Shown here in pieces: positions 44,726 through 53,277 of a stretch of 64,000 nt of DNA. The DNA is from Bacillota bacterium. GTDB lineage: Bacteria > Bacillota_A > Clostridia > Christensenellales > Aristaeellaceae. The notes under the pieces were generated by a model that was not told the DNA's origin, searched no databases, and worked only from the letters and a program-made list of their open reading frames with translations. The stretch lies in NCBI GenBank assembly GCA_023421735.1, contig JAEZSP010000009.1, forward strand, positions 22,606-86,605. Reading direction: 5' to 3'. Each line of letters begins with the position of its first letter. Position 1 is the first letter of the stretch. The position numbers were made by a program, and so were the translations under genes.

Positions 44726-45812
44726 TCGCTGCTGGCTCGAAGTCAACCTGGGGGCGGTGCGCGAGAATTACCGCCTTGCGCGCGCCCTGATCGGTGCAAA
44801 ACCCACCATCATACCGGTCATGAAGGCGGACGCCTACGGGATGGGCGCAATCGCGGTGGGTCGGGCGCTCTTTTCGGAGGGCGCGCGACTCTTCGCCGTC
44901 GCAACCGGAGATGAGGCGGAGGAACTTGCAGAAAGCCTCCCGGTCGGCGTGCGCATCCTGACGCTGGGTCTCGTCAGCCAACAGCAGGCAAAGCGGCTGA
45001 TCGCCGCGAACATGCCGCTCACCCTCTTTTCAGAGTCGCAGGGGCGGATGCTCGCGGCGGCCGCACGCGACGCAGGAAAAGCATGCGACGTTCACATTAA
45101 AATTGATACCGGACTTCACCGCCTTGGGCTTGACCCGGAGAGGGCGGTGGATTATATTGTAGACATACTCTCCTCGGGCGCGCTGCGCATCGCCGGACTG
45201 TATACCCACCTCGGCATCCACTCACCCGAGATGGATCGCGCGCAAATGGACAAATTGCGCGCGGTGCGGGATGCGCTCGCGGCGCGCGGCGTCACGGTTC
45301 CCATGCTGCATGCGGCAGATTCGATCGCCATCGCGCGCTATCCCGACTGTTACATGGATGCCGTACGCATCGGCGATTGGCTCTACGGCGTGAGCGCGGA
45401 CGGCGCAAACGAAACCCGGTGCGTCGCGCGGTTCAGGGCGCGCGTTTCGCAGGTGCGGCTGGTCAGCGCAGGCGCGCTCGTCGGCTATGACGACGAGCAT
45501 CCGCTATCAAAGGACACTGTGGTTGCGACGATCTCCGCCGGATACGTCGACGGCACCCCGCGCGTCGACCGTTGCGGCGGGGCTTGGGCGGTCGAGATCC
45601 ACGGAAGGCGCGCACCGGTCATCGGCATCGCGTGTATGGATCAGATGATGGTCGACGTGACCGGCATCCCAGGCGTCGCGGAAAACGACGTGGTAACCTT
45701 CGTCGGCGGGATCATCTCCCTTGCGGAATACGCCAAAATGGGTGGTTTTAATTACAATGAGGTGTGGGCACGCATTGGAAAGCGCGTGCCGCGCGTCTAT
45801 CTGGAGCGATGA
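44706..45812 (+). CDS. alr: alanine racemase family PLP enzyme
   Basis: 368-residue two-domain fold type III enzyme. PLP-lysine Lys40 in VMKADAYGMGA and the second catalytic Tyr in TISAGYVDGTPR are present; canonical Alr usually has Gly-Tyr-Ala-Asp-Gly-Tyr-Pro, so two positions differ. IACMDQMMVDVT is typical. May racemise alanine or another small amino acid from imported peptides, or supply D-Ala. It overlaps oppF by 20 bases and the next gene by ATGA, so it is part of the peptide operon. A start at 44715 is possible. Confidence 0.85.
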   Translation: MPAMSSDRCWLEVNLGAVRENYRLARALIGAKPTIIPVMKADAYGMGAIAVGRALFSEGARLFAVATGDEAEELAESLPVGVRILTLGLVSQQQAKRLIAANMPLTLFSESQGRMLAAAARDAGKACDVHIKIDTGLHRLGLDPERAVDYIVDILSSGALRIAGLYTHLGIHSPEMDRAQMDKLRAVRDALAARGVTVPMLHAADSIAIARYPDCYMDAVRIGDWLYGVSADGANETRCVARFRARVSQVRLVSAGALVGYDDEHPLSKDTVVATISAGYVDGTPRVDRCGGAWAVEIHGRRAPVIGIACMDQMMVDVTGIPGVAENDVVTFVGGIISLAEYAKMGGFNYNEVWARIGKRVPRVYLER

Positions 45813-46993
45813 AAATGGATCAGAATGAGATCAAACGGTTGGCGCAAGGCGTTTTCGACTGGACGGTCGGGGTGCGCCGCGCGCTTCATCAAATCCCGGA
45901 GCGCGGATTCGCGGAGTTTAAGACGCAGGAGTACATCTGCCAGACGCTCGATGCGCTCGGTATCCCCTATGAAACCGAACGCACCTGGGTCATTGCGCGC
46001 ATCGAGGGCGCGCGTCCGGGGCGGGTTATCGGCCTGCGCGCCGACATCGACGCGCTGCCGGTCGAGGAGCCGGAGGGCTGCGCGTTCCGCTCGGCGCATC
46101 CGGGCCTGATGCACGCCTGCGGGCACGATATGCACACAGCCATTCAGCTGGGCGTCGCAAAGATATTCGTCGGCATGCGCGATGGGATGAACGGCACGGT
46201 CAAGCTGTTCTTCCAGCCCGCGGAGGAGACGGTCGGCGGCGCGCGCCCCATGGTTGAGGCGGGCGCACTCGAAAACCCGCACGTGGACGCGACATACGGA
46301 CTGCATGTCCAGCCGCGTCTGCCCCTCGGCGTCGTCTCCACGCGCTTCGGTACGCTCAATGCCTCGACCGACACGGTTCTTCTTACGATCAACGGGCGCG
46401 GCGGCCACGCCGCCTATCCCGAAAACAGCGTGGATGCCATCGTGTGCGCGGCGCAGGTGCTTACCGCCCTTCAGACGCTCGTTTCGCGCAACGTTTCGCC
46501 GCTTGCGAGCGCGGTTCTTACATTCGGCACCATTGAGGGCGGCACGGCATCCAATATCATCTGCGAGCGCGTCAGGCTGCGCGGCACGCTGCGCACCGCC
46601 GACCCCAAACTGCGCGCCTATCTGAAAACGCGCATTCACGAGGTTGCGGAAGGCGTCGCAACCGCCTTGGGCGCCCATGCGGACATCACGATCGAAGAGG
46701 GTTACGCCGCGCTCGTCAATCACCCGCGCGAAGCGCAGCTCGTGATGGACACGGCGGAGGCGTTGGTCGGCAAGGACAACCTGATCACCGACGAGGGCCC
46801 CAGCATGGGCGGCGAAGATTTTTCCTACTTCGTCGAAGATCGCCCCGGCGCGTTTTATCAGATCGGCGCGACGCCCGCGGAAAAGCTCCCCGCCCCTGCG
46901 CTCCATTCCCCGCTCTTCCATCCAGACGAGCGGTGCATGCTGACGGGCCTCACCATGCAAGCGGGCATCGTGCTGCGCGAGCTCGGCCTATGA
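45809..46993 (+). CDS. M20 family amidohydrolase/peptidase
   Basis: 394-residue M20D enzyme related to hippurate hydrolase and N-acetyl-diaminopimelate deacetylase. Seen are GLRADIDALPVEE, the metal site HACGHDMH, FFQPAEETVGGA with the catalytic Glu pair, the lid NGRGGHAAYPEN and GPSMGGEDFSYF. Coupled to the racemase (ATGA) and to the glycyl-radical activase (ATGA). In this context it likely frees amino acids, perhaps hydroxyproline, from imported N-blocked or short peptides; that is inference. Confidence 0.88.
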   Translation: MKMDQNEIKRLAQGVFDWTVGVRRALHQIPERGFAEFKTQEYICQTLDALGIPYETERTWVIARIEGARPGRVIGLRADIDALPVEEPEGCAFRSAHPGLMHACGHDMHTAIQLGVAKIFVGMRDGMNGTVKLFFQPAEETVGGARPMVEAGALENPHVDATYGLHVQPRLPLGVVSTRFGTLNASTDTVLLTINGRGGHAAYPENSVDAIVCAAQVLTALQTLVSRNVSPLASAVLTFGTIEGGTASNIICERVRLRGTLRTADPKLRAYLKTRIHEVAEGVATALGAHADITIEEGYAALVNHPREAQLVMDTAEALVGKDNLITDEGPSMGGEDFSYFVEDRPGAFYQIGATPAEKLPAPALHSPLFHPDERCMLTGLTMQAGIVLRELGL

Positions 46994-47850
46994 CGGGCGT
47001 TCTTTTCAACATTCAAAAATTCTCGATCCACGACGGTCCCGGCATTCGGACGACGGTCTTCTTCAAGGGCTGTCCCCTCAGCTGTCTGTGGTGTCACAAC
47101 CCCGAGAGTCAAAACCCCGCGCCCCAGATGCTCATCGATCCATCGAAATGCACCCATTGCGGCGCGTGCGAGGCGATCTGCCTGTCGCCCGCGGGTTGTA
47201 CCTTCTGCGGCAAGTGCGTAATTGCATGCGTAACCGGCGCGCGGGAGATCGCTGGACGGGAATATACCCTCGACGAGGTGGTGCGCATCGTCCTTCAGGA
47301 TGCTGTGTTTTATCGGCAGTCCGGTGGCGGCGCGACGCTCTCGGGCGGTGAGCCGCTTGTGCAGATCAACTTTGCGGAGGCGCTATTGCAAAGGCTCAAG
47401 GAAGAGGGCATCCACACCGCCGTCGATACCTGCGGCGCGGTCGCGTTCTCGCACCTTGAACGCGCGGCTCGAAATGCGGATCTGTTTCTCTATGACATCA
47501 AGCTCATGGACGACGAAAAGCACAGGCGCTTTACGGGCGTCTCGAATCGCATCATCCTTGAGAACCTGAAAAAGCTCGCGGCGATACATGGAAACATCCA
47601 GATTCGCATGCCCATCATCGAAGGCGTCAATGCGGAGTGGACACACATCGAGCAGACAATCGCATTTCTCAATCCCCTTGGCATTAAAAGCGTACGCCTG
47701 CTCCCCTACCACGACTTTGCGGGAAATAAGTATACAAAGCTCGGCATGCACTATGCAGGGGAACAGATGGACGTCCCCACAGGTGACAAGATGGAACAAT
47801 TCCGAAGCGCATTTGAGCGTGCGGGCTATGAGGCCGGAATCGGAGGATAA
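46990..47850 (+). CDS. glycyl-radical enzyme activating protein
   Basis: Radical SAM enzyme that places the glycyl radical on its partner. 286 residues: radical SAM cluster Cys28-x3-Cys32-x2-Cys35 (GCPLSCLWCHNP), then a ferredoxin-like insert with eight cysteines (54, 57, 60, 64, 70, 73, 76, 80), as in activases of dehydratase-type glycyl radical enzymes, and the GGEPL SAM motif. It lies 1 base before the dehydratase gene, which is its evident target. Confidence 0.95.
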   Translation: MTGVLFNIQKFSIHDGPGIRTTVFFKGCPLSCLWCHNPESQNPAPQMLIDPSKCTHCGACEAICLSPAGCTFCGKCVIACVTGAREIAGREYTLDEVVRIVLQDAVFYRQSGGGATLSGGEPLVQINFAEALLQRLKEEGIHTAVDTCGAVAFSHLERAARNADLFLYDIKLMDDEKHRRFTGVSNRIILENLKKLAAIHGNIQIRMPIIEGVNAEWTHIEQTIAFLNPLGIKSVRLLPYHDFAGNKYTKLGMHYAGEQMDVPTGDKMEQFRSAFERAGYEAGIGG

Positions 47851-47851
47851 T

Positions 47852-50221
47852 ATGCGCGGATCGACGCAAAGGACACAGCGGCTTCGGCAGGAGAGCGTCT
47901 CCACCCAGCCGTATATCAGCCTCGAGCGGGCGCAACTTGAGACTGCCTTTTACCGGGAAAACATCGGAAAATATGAAACGCCGGTGCTGCGCGCATTGAG
48001 CTTTCAAAATTATATGGAGAAACGGGCCCTGTACATCGGCAAAGACGAGCTGATCGTCGGCGAAAAGAGCGAAGGCCCGCAGGCGACGCCCACCTATCCT
48101 GAAATCTGCGCACATACCGCCGAGGATATGCGCATCATGGACGCCCGCGAATACATCAGCTTCCGGGTGACGAGCGACCAAATCGCATTGCAGGAACGCG
48201 AAATTCTGCCCTTCTGGCAGGGACGCTGCACGCGCGACATGCTGCTGTCCGAGATGACACCTGCATGGAAGGACATGTACGCAGCGGGCATGTTTACGGA
48301 ATTTATGGAGCAGCGCGCACCGGGCCACACCGTCGCGGACGGCAAAATTTACAAAAAGGGATTCCTCGATTTTAGGCGCGAAATCGAGGAGGAAATCGGG
48401 CGTCTCGACTTTTTAGGCGATCCGGACGCGCGCGATAAAAAGGCGCAGCTGATCGGCATGGCCATCTCCTGCGATGCAATCATGCGCTATGGCATCCGCT
48501 ATGCGGCGCGCGCACGTGAACTGGCCGAAATCGAGCCCGATCCGGCGCGCAAGGCTGAACTCTACTGGATCGCAAGCAACTGCGACGTCGTTCCCGCGCA
48601 CAAGCCGGAAACGTTTGCACAGGCCATTCAGATGTACTGGTTTGTCCACGTTTGCGTCACCACCGAGACAAACACCTGGGACGCTTTCTCCCCCGGACGG
48701 CTCGACCAGTACCTGAACCCTTTTTATCAGACGGAGGTCGCGCAAGGTACGCTCGATGCGGGTCAGGCGCGGGAACTGCTCGAATGCCTGTGGATTAAGT
48801 TTAACAACCAACCCGCGCCGCCCAAGGTTGGCATCACCCTGAAGGAAAGTGCGACCTATACCGACTTTGCAAACCTCAATACCGGCGGCATCGATCCCTG
48901 GACGGGAAAAGACGGCGTAAACGGCGTCTCCTATCTCATCCTCGACGCCATGGACGAAATGCGGCTTGTGCAGCCCAACTCCAACGTACAGATCAGCGTC
49001 AAGACGCCGGATGCCTTCCTCGCCCGCGCGGTGGAAATCGCCAAACAGGGCTGGGGCCAGCCCGCGTTTTACAACACGGAAGAGTTGATCCAGGAACTGA
49101 TGAACGCGGGAAAGACGCTTGCGGACGCCCGTTTCGGCGGATGCAGCGGCTGCGTGGAAACGGGCGCGCACGGACGCGAGGCATATATCCTCACGGGCTA
49201 CCTGAACGTTCCGAAGGTGCTCGAATTGACGCTGAATAACGGTTATGATGCGCATACGGGCAAGGTAATCGGCCTGCGGACGGGCGAGGCAACCTCGTTT
49301 ACAAGCTATGACGCGCTCTACGCGGCGTTTCTCAAGCAGCTCAAATACGTCACCGACGTGAAAATCCAGGGCAACAACGTCATCGAAAAAATCTTTGCCA
49401 AGCATATGCCCGTGACGTTCCTGTCGGTTCTGACGGACGGCTGTCGGCAGACCGGGCGCGACTACAACGCGGGCGGCGCAAAGTACAACACGCGCTACAT
49501 ACAGGTCGTCGGCATCGGCACCATCACGGACGCGCTCGCGGCGATCAGGCACAATGTCTATAAGGAAAGGCGCGTTTCCATGCCGGCGCTTCTGCGCGCG
49601 CTGCAAGACGATTTTGCCGGGCACGAAGCGACGCACAACCTCGTCGTGAACCACACGCCCAAGTACGGAAACGACGATCCCTATGCCGACGCGGTCATGA
49701 AGGGCGTCTTTGAAGATGTCCTCGGGATGATTCGGGGGCGCAGGGCGGCGTGCGGCGGTACTTACCAAATCGACATGCTGCCCACCACCTGTCACGTCTA
49801 CTTCGGCGCGGTCATGGGCGCGTCCGCCAACGGTCGGCGCGCGGGCAAACCCGTGACCGACGGCATCTCCCCCGAGAAGGGCGCGGACAGAAACGGCCCC
49901 ACGGCGGTTCTGAAATCCTGTGCCAAGATGGATCAGGCGGCAACGGGCGGGACGCTCCTCAATCAAAAATTCACGCCCGCCGCGATTGCGGGCGCGGAAG
50001 GAACCAAACGGCTCGCCGCTCTCATCCGCGGTTACTTCGAAATGAACGGGCACCACATCCAGTTTAACGTCGTCGATCGTGAGACGCTGCGGGAAGCGCA
50101 AAAAAAGCCCGCCGAAAACCGCGACCTCATCGTGCGCGTGGCGGGATACTCGGATTATTTTAATAATCTTGAAAAGGCGCTGCAGGACGAAATCATCGAC
50201 CGGACGGAACAGGCTTTCTAA
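47852..50221 (+). CDS. hypD: trans-4-hydroxy-L-proline dehydratase (glycyl radical enzyme)
   Basis: Dehydrates trans-4-hydroxyproline to pyrroline-5-carboxylate. The 789-residue length equals that remembered for the Clostridioides difficile enzyme. Catalytic Cys434 and Glu436 lie in GCSGCVETG, the radical Gly765 in RVAGYSDYF, 24 residues from the end. The residues remembered as substrate contacts are also present: Phe151, His159, Asp277, Ser333, Phe339 (each one lower than the published numbers) and Tyr450. That set separates HypD from choline, glycerol and propanediol enzymes. GGAGG precedes the ATG. A pyrroline-5-carboxylate reductase gene, often adjacent, is not in the window. Confidence 0.9.
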   Translation: MRGSTQRTQRLRQESVSTQPYISLERAQLETAFYRENIGKYETPVLRALSFQNYMEKRALYIGKDELIVGEKSEGPQATPTYPEICAHTAEDMRIMDAREYISFRVTSDQIALQEREILPFWQGRCTRDMLLSEMTPAWKDMYAAGMFTEFMEQRAPGHTVADGKIYKKGFLDFRREIEEEIGRLDFLGDPDARDKKAQLIGMAISCDAIMRYGIRYAARARELAEIEPDPARKAELYWIASNCDVVPAHKPETFAQAIQMYWFVHVCVTTETNTWDAFSPGRLDQYLNPFYQTEVAQGTLDAGQARELLECLWIKFNNQPAPPKVGITLKESATYTDFANLNTGGIDPWTGKDGVNGVSYLILDAMDEMRLVQPNSNVQISVKTPDAFLARAVEIAKQGWGQPAFYNTEELIQELMNAGKTLADARFGGCSGCVETGAHGREAYILTGYLNVPKVLELTLNNGYDAHTGKVIGLRTGEATSFTSYDALYAAFLKQLKYVTDVKIQGNNVIEKIFAKHMPVTFLSVLTDGCRQTGRDYNAGGAKYNTRYIQVVGIGTITDALAAIRHNVYKERRVSMPALLRALQDDFAGHEATHNLVVNHTPKYGNDDPYADAVMKGVFEDVLGMIRGRRAACGGTYQIDMLPTTCHVYFGAVMGASANGRRAGKPVTDGISPEKGADRNGPTAVLKSCAKMDQAATGGTLLNQKFTPAAIAGAEGTKRLAALIRGYFEMNGHHIQFNVVDRETLREAQKKPAENRDLIVRVAGYSDYFNNLEKALQDEIIDRTEQAF

Positions 50222-50232
50222 AACAATTCGAA

Positions 50233-50259
50233 AAGAGCGCCGCAGGGCGTTCTTTTTTT
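50233..50259 (+). terminator. Terminator after hypD
   Basis: 9-bp stem AAGAGCGCC (50233-50241) and GGCGTTCTT (50246-50254) with one G-U pair and GCAG loop, followed by a run of T to 50259. Confidence 0.85.
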
Positions 50260-50365
50260 GCGCGACGCACCCAACCTTCCCCTCACATTTTTGTTTAAGG
50301 ACGACGAACGCACACGTCCCAGTCGCGGCAGAAGACGCCATGGACGCGGCGCGCATCCTTGCTGA

Positions 50366-50874
50366 TCAATGACCCGCTGACCGAGATGTGACCAGGCCCG
50401 CAAGCAGCCGCCCGATGAGCGCGCCCGTCGCGTTGAGGAGCACATCGTCCACGTCCGACATCCCGGTCATGAGCACCCACTGCATCCCCTCGATGAAGGC
50501 GGAAAGGAACGCGCCCACGGCGAACGCCATCCATACGCGCCTCCTTCACAGCAAAACCCAAGCGGCACAAACCATGCGAGATTGCCGACCACGTGATAGA
50601 TAAACGGCCATGCCCCAAGGCGCAGTTGCCCGCACGTCGTGCGCAGCGGAACCCACTGAACCGCCCCGCGCGTCGCAGCAAAAAAACCATCCAAATCGAT
50701 CCCGCCGCGCAAGACAGTAATCTCAATCAGCGCAGCAATGTAAAACACACCCAGAAACCGTCCCCCCGTCAGTTTCCGGCGGCGCATCCGGCAGATCAAT
50801 GCATAGACGCCTCACGCGATAAGCGCGAATGCCACCGCGCGAAGCGTAAAAAGCGCAATACCTGAAAAACCCAT
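50366..50874 (-). pseudogene. VanZ-like membrane protein, disrupted
   Basis: VanZ-family remnants are spread over two frames. From ATG 50874 (good GGAGGG site) the frame reads MGFSGIALFTLRAVAFALIA, meets an in-frame TGA at 50814-50812, continues with LICRMRRRKLTGG, YIAALIEITVL and NLAWFVPLGF, and then near 50530 jumps frame to WMAFAVGAFLSAFIEGMQW and MSDVDDVLLNATGALIG, ending at TGA 50368. So there is one nonsense codon and one single-base loss. VanZ proteins are helical membrane proteins linked to teicoplanin resistance in some operons; function here is lost unless the reads are wrong. Confidence 0.75.
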
Positions 50875-50976
50875 CGTCTCAATCCCTCCGTGCCCGGCCG
50901 CTCCTCATATTGGTCGGGCATCCGCCCGATGCCAACCGATCAACGCAAAACTATGCCGCGATTTTCCACATCCGGA

Positions 50977-51345
50977 TCAAAAGAAAACAGCCCGCGCGAT
51001 CAGCCAGAGCGCAATCGCCCAGACCGCCGCGATTGGGAGTGCAAAATACCACCGCTTCGGCTTGCCGTTTTCCCACATTCCGTCGGCCTCTTTGCGGCAA
51101 CGCGCGAGCACGTCTTCCGGAATGAGCCGGATCACCAGCGCGATCAGCGCCGGAAGCAATATCAAATCGTCCAGATAGCCGAGCACCGGAATAAAGTCCG
51201 GAATCAAATCGATGGGCGAGAGCGCATAGGCAACCGCAATGCCTGCGAAAATCTTCGCGGTGCGCGGCGTTTGCGCGTCCCTGAGCGCGAGAAAAACCGC
51301 CGGGAGATCCCGCTTCAGCTGCCTGGCCCGTTGTTTCAGGTTCAT
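50977..51345 (-). CDS. DUF1232 (YkvA-like) membrane protein
   Basis: 122 residues with the domain core YALSPIDLIPDFIPVLGYLDDLILLPALI, a hallmark of DUF1232, and a C-terminal membrane helix (about 98-118). Function unknown. The start was set at MNLKQRARQLKRDLP after GGGGTG; a 19-codon extension has no site. Confidence 0.85.
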   Translation of the reverse strand: MNLKQRARQLKRDLPAVFLALRDAQTPRTAKIFAGIAVAYALSPIDLIPDFIPVLGYLDDLILLPALIALVIRLIPEDVLARCRKEADGMWENGKPKRWYFALPIAAVWAIALWLIARAVFF

Positions 51346-51418
51346 CTTGTCACCCCATCGGCAATCTCCCGCTAAATCCGGTCGCATCCCCGGGCATGGC
51401 AAGCAGCTATTGCCTGCT

Positions 51419-52093
51419 TCAGTCCTTGTAATCCTTCATCGAGTGCATCATGTGCAAAAGCATCGCCTGGCGCGCACCTTCCCCGTCGCGCAGGCGCAGA
51501 TAATCCATGATCATTTTGTGATCCGGCGCACCGCTCCCGGTCGCCGCCCGCCGGATGTGGCTCGCGTCGATCGCCTGTGTGAGCGCCGCATCGACGATCT
51601 CACAAATGCGAATACCGAATTCATTATGGGCCGCCCGTGCAATCGCGATATGGAAGCGCGCGTCCCATTCCGCAATTTCGGTGCTATCCTTGCCGGCTTC
51701 CTCGATAAACTGACCAATGGCAAATATTTGTGCCATTTCCGCATCGGTTGCGCGCGCAGCGGCGTAATAGGCCAATTCGGGCTCGACGATCGCGCGCATT
51801 TCCAGCAAATCGCGCAGCCTGAGATGCGTGTATTTGAGTTCGTCGAACCGGTATCCCGCCGGATCGTCCGAACCCTGCGCGATGTAGGTGCCCTTGCCGC
51901 GCCGGATTTCGAGCACGTTCTGCGCGACCAGATATAAAATCGCCTCGCGCAATGTGGTTCTGCTCACGCCAAGCGCAAGGCTTAGCTCCTGCTCGTTGGG
52001 AAGCTTGTCGCCCACCTTGTATGTTTTTTGAGTCTGAATCATATCCAAAAGCTGCTGTATGACCTTGTCGGACAGCTTTCTCTTTTTTTCCAT
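51419..52093 (-). CDS. GntR/FadR family transcriptional regulator
   Basis: 224 residues: an N-terminal winged helix with GVSRTTLREAILYLVAQNVLEIRRGKGTYI, and a C-terminal FCD ligand-binding domain whose metal-ligand residues show in EWDARFHIAIARAAHN and PDHKMIM. FadR-type regulators often sense small organic acids. Divergent from the amino-acid ABC operon, which it likely controls. The ATG at 52093 has a weak site; a TTG at 52117 preceded by AGGGG is an alternative start. Confidence 0.9.
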   Translation of the reverse strand: MEKKRKLSDKVIQQLLDMIQTQKTYKVGDKLPNEQELSLALGVSRTTLREAILYLVAQNVLEIRRGKGTYIAQGSDDPAGYRFDELKYTHLRLRDLLEMRAIVEPELAYYAAARATDAEMAQIFAIGQFIEEAGKDSTEIAEWDARFHIAIARAAHNEFGIRICEIVDAALTQAIDASHIRRAATGSGAPDHKMIMDYLRLRDGEGARQAMLLHMMHSMKDYKD

Positions 52094-52117
52094 GCTTACC
52101 CACGCGCCTTTTGCCAA

Positions 52118-52334
52118 CTTCCCCTGTTCCTTCTATTTTATCGCCGAATGGCCTCATTGTCCAGTCCTGCGTCAGAATTCGCGCATTTCGTACCGTTCAA
52201 TCAGGTGCCACAGGGATCCCCTTGTTCCCCGTCGTCATCGCAAAGAAAGGCGAATAAACGGGCAGACACGTGAAAAACTGAACACTTTCGACAAATTATT
52301 TGCGTTGATTTAAGTTATATCTTACATTTCCTCC
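52118..52334. other. Intergenic region upstream of the ABC operon promoter
   Basis: About 217 bases between the GntR start region and the operon promoter. No supported gene and no clear minus promoter was found. Confidence 0.4.
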
Positions 52335-52363
52335 TTGACAGGTGCCTACCAATGCGTTATAAT
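52335..52363 (+). promoter_or_regulatory. Consensus sigma-A promoter of the amino-acid ABC operon
   Basis: Perfect TTGACA (52335-52340), 17-base spacer and TATAAT (52358-52363). A promoter this strong usually needs repression, which fits the adjacent GntR gene. Confidence 0.92.
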
Positions 52364-52374
52364 TTCAAGCATGA

Positions 52375-52424
52375 CATACGACGTCATACAACTAGAATGT
52401 GATCGTATTATGAATGCATACAAC
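52375..52424. repeat. Three CATACRAC direct repeats downstream of the promoter, candidate operator
   Basis: CATACGAC at 52375-52382, CATACAAC at 52385-52392 and CATACAAC at 52417-52424. Starts are 10 and 32 bases apart, about one and three helical turns, so all face the same side. They lie at about +5 to +54 of the transcript, suited to a roadblock or repressor. Binding by the neighbouring GntR protein is inference. Confidence 0.5.
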
Positions 52425-52486
52425 GACAACACGGTAGCGAGGAACTTTACGCAACCCTTTGCTTTTTTTGAGAGGAGGAATGATTC

Positions 52487-53221
52487 ATGTTGGAATTGCA
52501 GGGAATCAAAAAATCATTTGGCGATCTGAACGTGCTGCGCGGCGTGTCTTTGCACGTGGATAAGGGCGAGGTGGTCGCGATCCTGGGGCCGAGCGGCTCG
52601 GGAAAGACGACGTTTTTAAGGTGCATCAACTTTTTGGATGCGGCGAACGAGGGCACGGTATCGATCGGCGGATTGGAGCTTAATTACGCGAGCCATTCCA
52701 AGAAAGACGTTTACACCATTCGCCGCAAGACCGCAATGGTCTTTCAGAATTACAACCTCTTTAAGAACATGACGGCGCTTGAAAACGTGATGGAAGGCCT
52801 CGTGATGGTTCAGAAGATGGAAAAAAAAGAGGCACGGGAAATCAGCGTCGAGGCGCTCGAAAAGGTGGGGCTGGGCGACCGGATGGACTATTATCCCGCC
52901 CAGATGTCGGGCGGTCAGCAGCAGCGGGCCAGCATCGCGCGCGCACTGGTTCTCAATCCGGAGGTCATTCTTTTTGACGAGCCGACTTCCGCGCTCGACC
53001 CCGAACTTGTGGGCGAGGTTTTGCAGGTCATGAAGGACGTGGCGAAAACCGGCATCACCATGATCGTGGTGACCCACGAAATCGGCTTTGCACACGACGT
53101 CGCCTCAAAGGTGGTCTTCATGGATCAGGGCGTCATCGTCGAAAAGGGCACGCCTGAGGAGGTCATCGACAATCCCCGGGAGGACCGCACGCGCCAGTTC
53201 CTGGGCCGCATCAGCGCGTAA
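52487..53221 (+). CDS. polar amino acid ABC transporter ATP-binding protein
   Basis: 244-residue ATPase of the GlnQ/HisP type: Walker [10 protein letters not shown], signature [15 protein letters not shown], Walker [15 protein letters not shown]-loop [15 protein letters not shown] follows GAGAGGAGG. First gene of the operon with binding protein and two permeases downstream. RNA leader is about 115 bases. Confidence 0.95.
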   Translation: MLELQGIKKSFGDLNVLRGVSLHVDKGEVVAILGPSGSGKTTFLRCINFLDAANEGTVSIGGLELNYASHSKKDVYTIRRKTAMVFQNYNLFKNMTALENVMEGLVMVQKMEKKEAREISVEALEKVGLGDRMDYYPAQMSGGQQQRASIARALVLNPEVILFDEPTSALDPELVGEVLQVMKDVAKTGITMIVVTHEIGFAHDVASKVVFMDQGVIVEKGTPEEVIDNPREDRTRQFLGRISA

Positions 53222-53277
53222 CCCGACCGTCTCTTTTTCGCTCCTTGCGAGTGATGATCATAAATAGGAGGAAATCA

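Noticed and set aside
48413..50356. 647-codon open frame on the minus strand
   Set aside because: Antisense to hypD, whose catalytic residues are all in place.
50812..50814. TGA as a sense codon or selenocysteine in the VanZ-like gene
   Set aside because: TGA ends many genes here, and a separate frameshift in the same gene points to decay.
52375..52424. CRISPR-like repeats
   Set aside because: Only three 8-base units with unequal spacing, placed in a promoter region.
52335..52529. 64-codon open frame over the ABC operon leader
   Set aside because: Starts within the promoter and overlaps the ATPase gene in another frame; no ribosome binding site.
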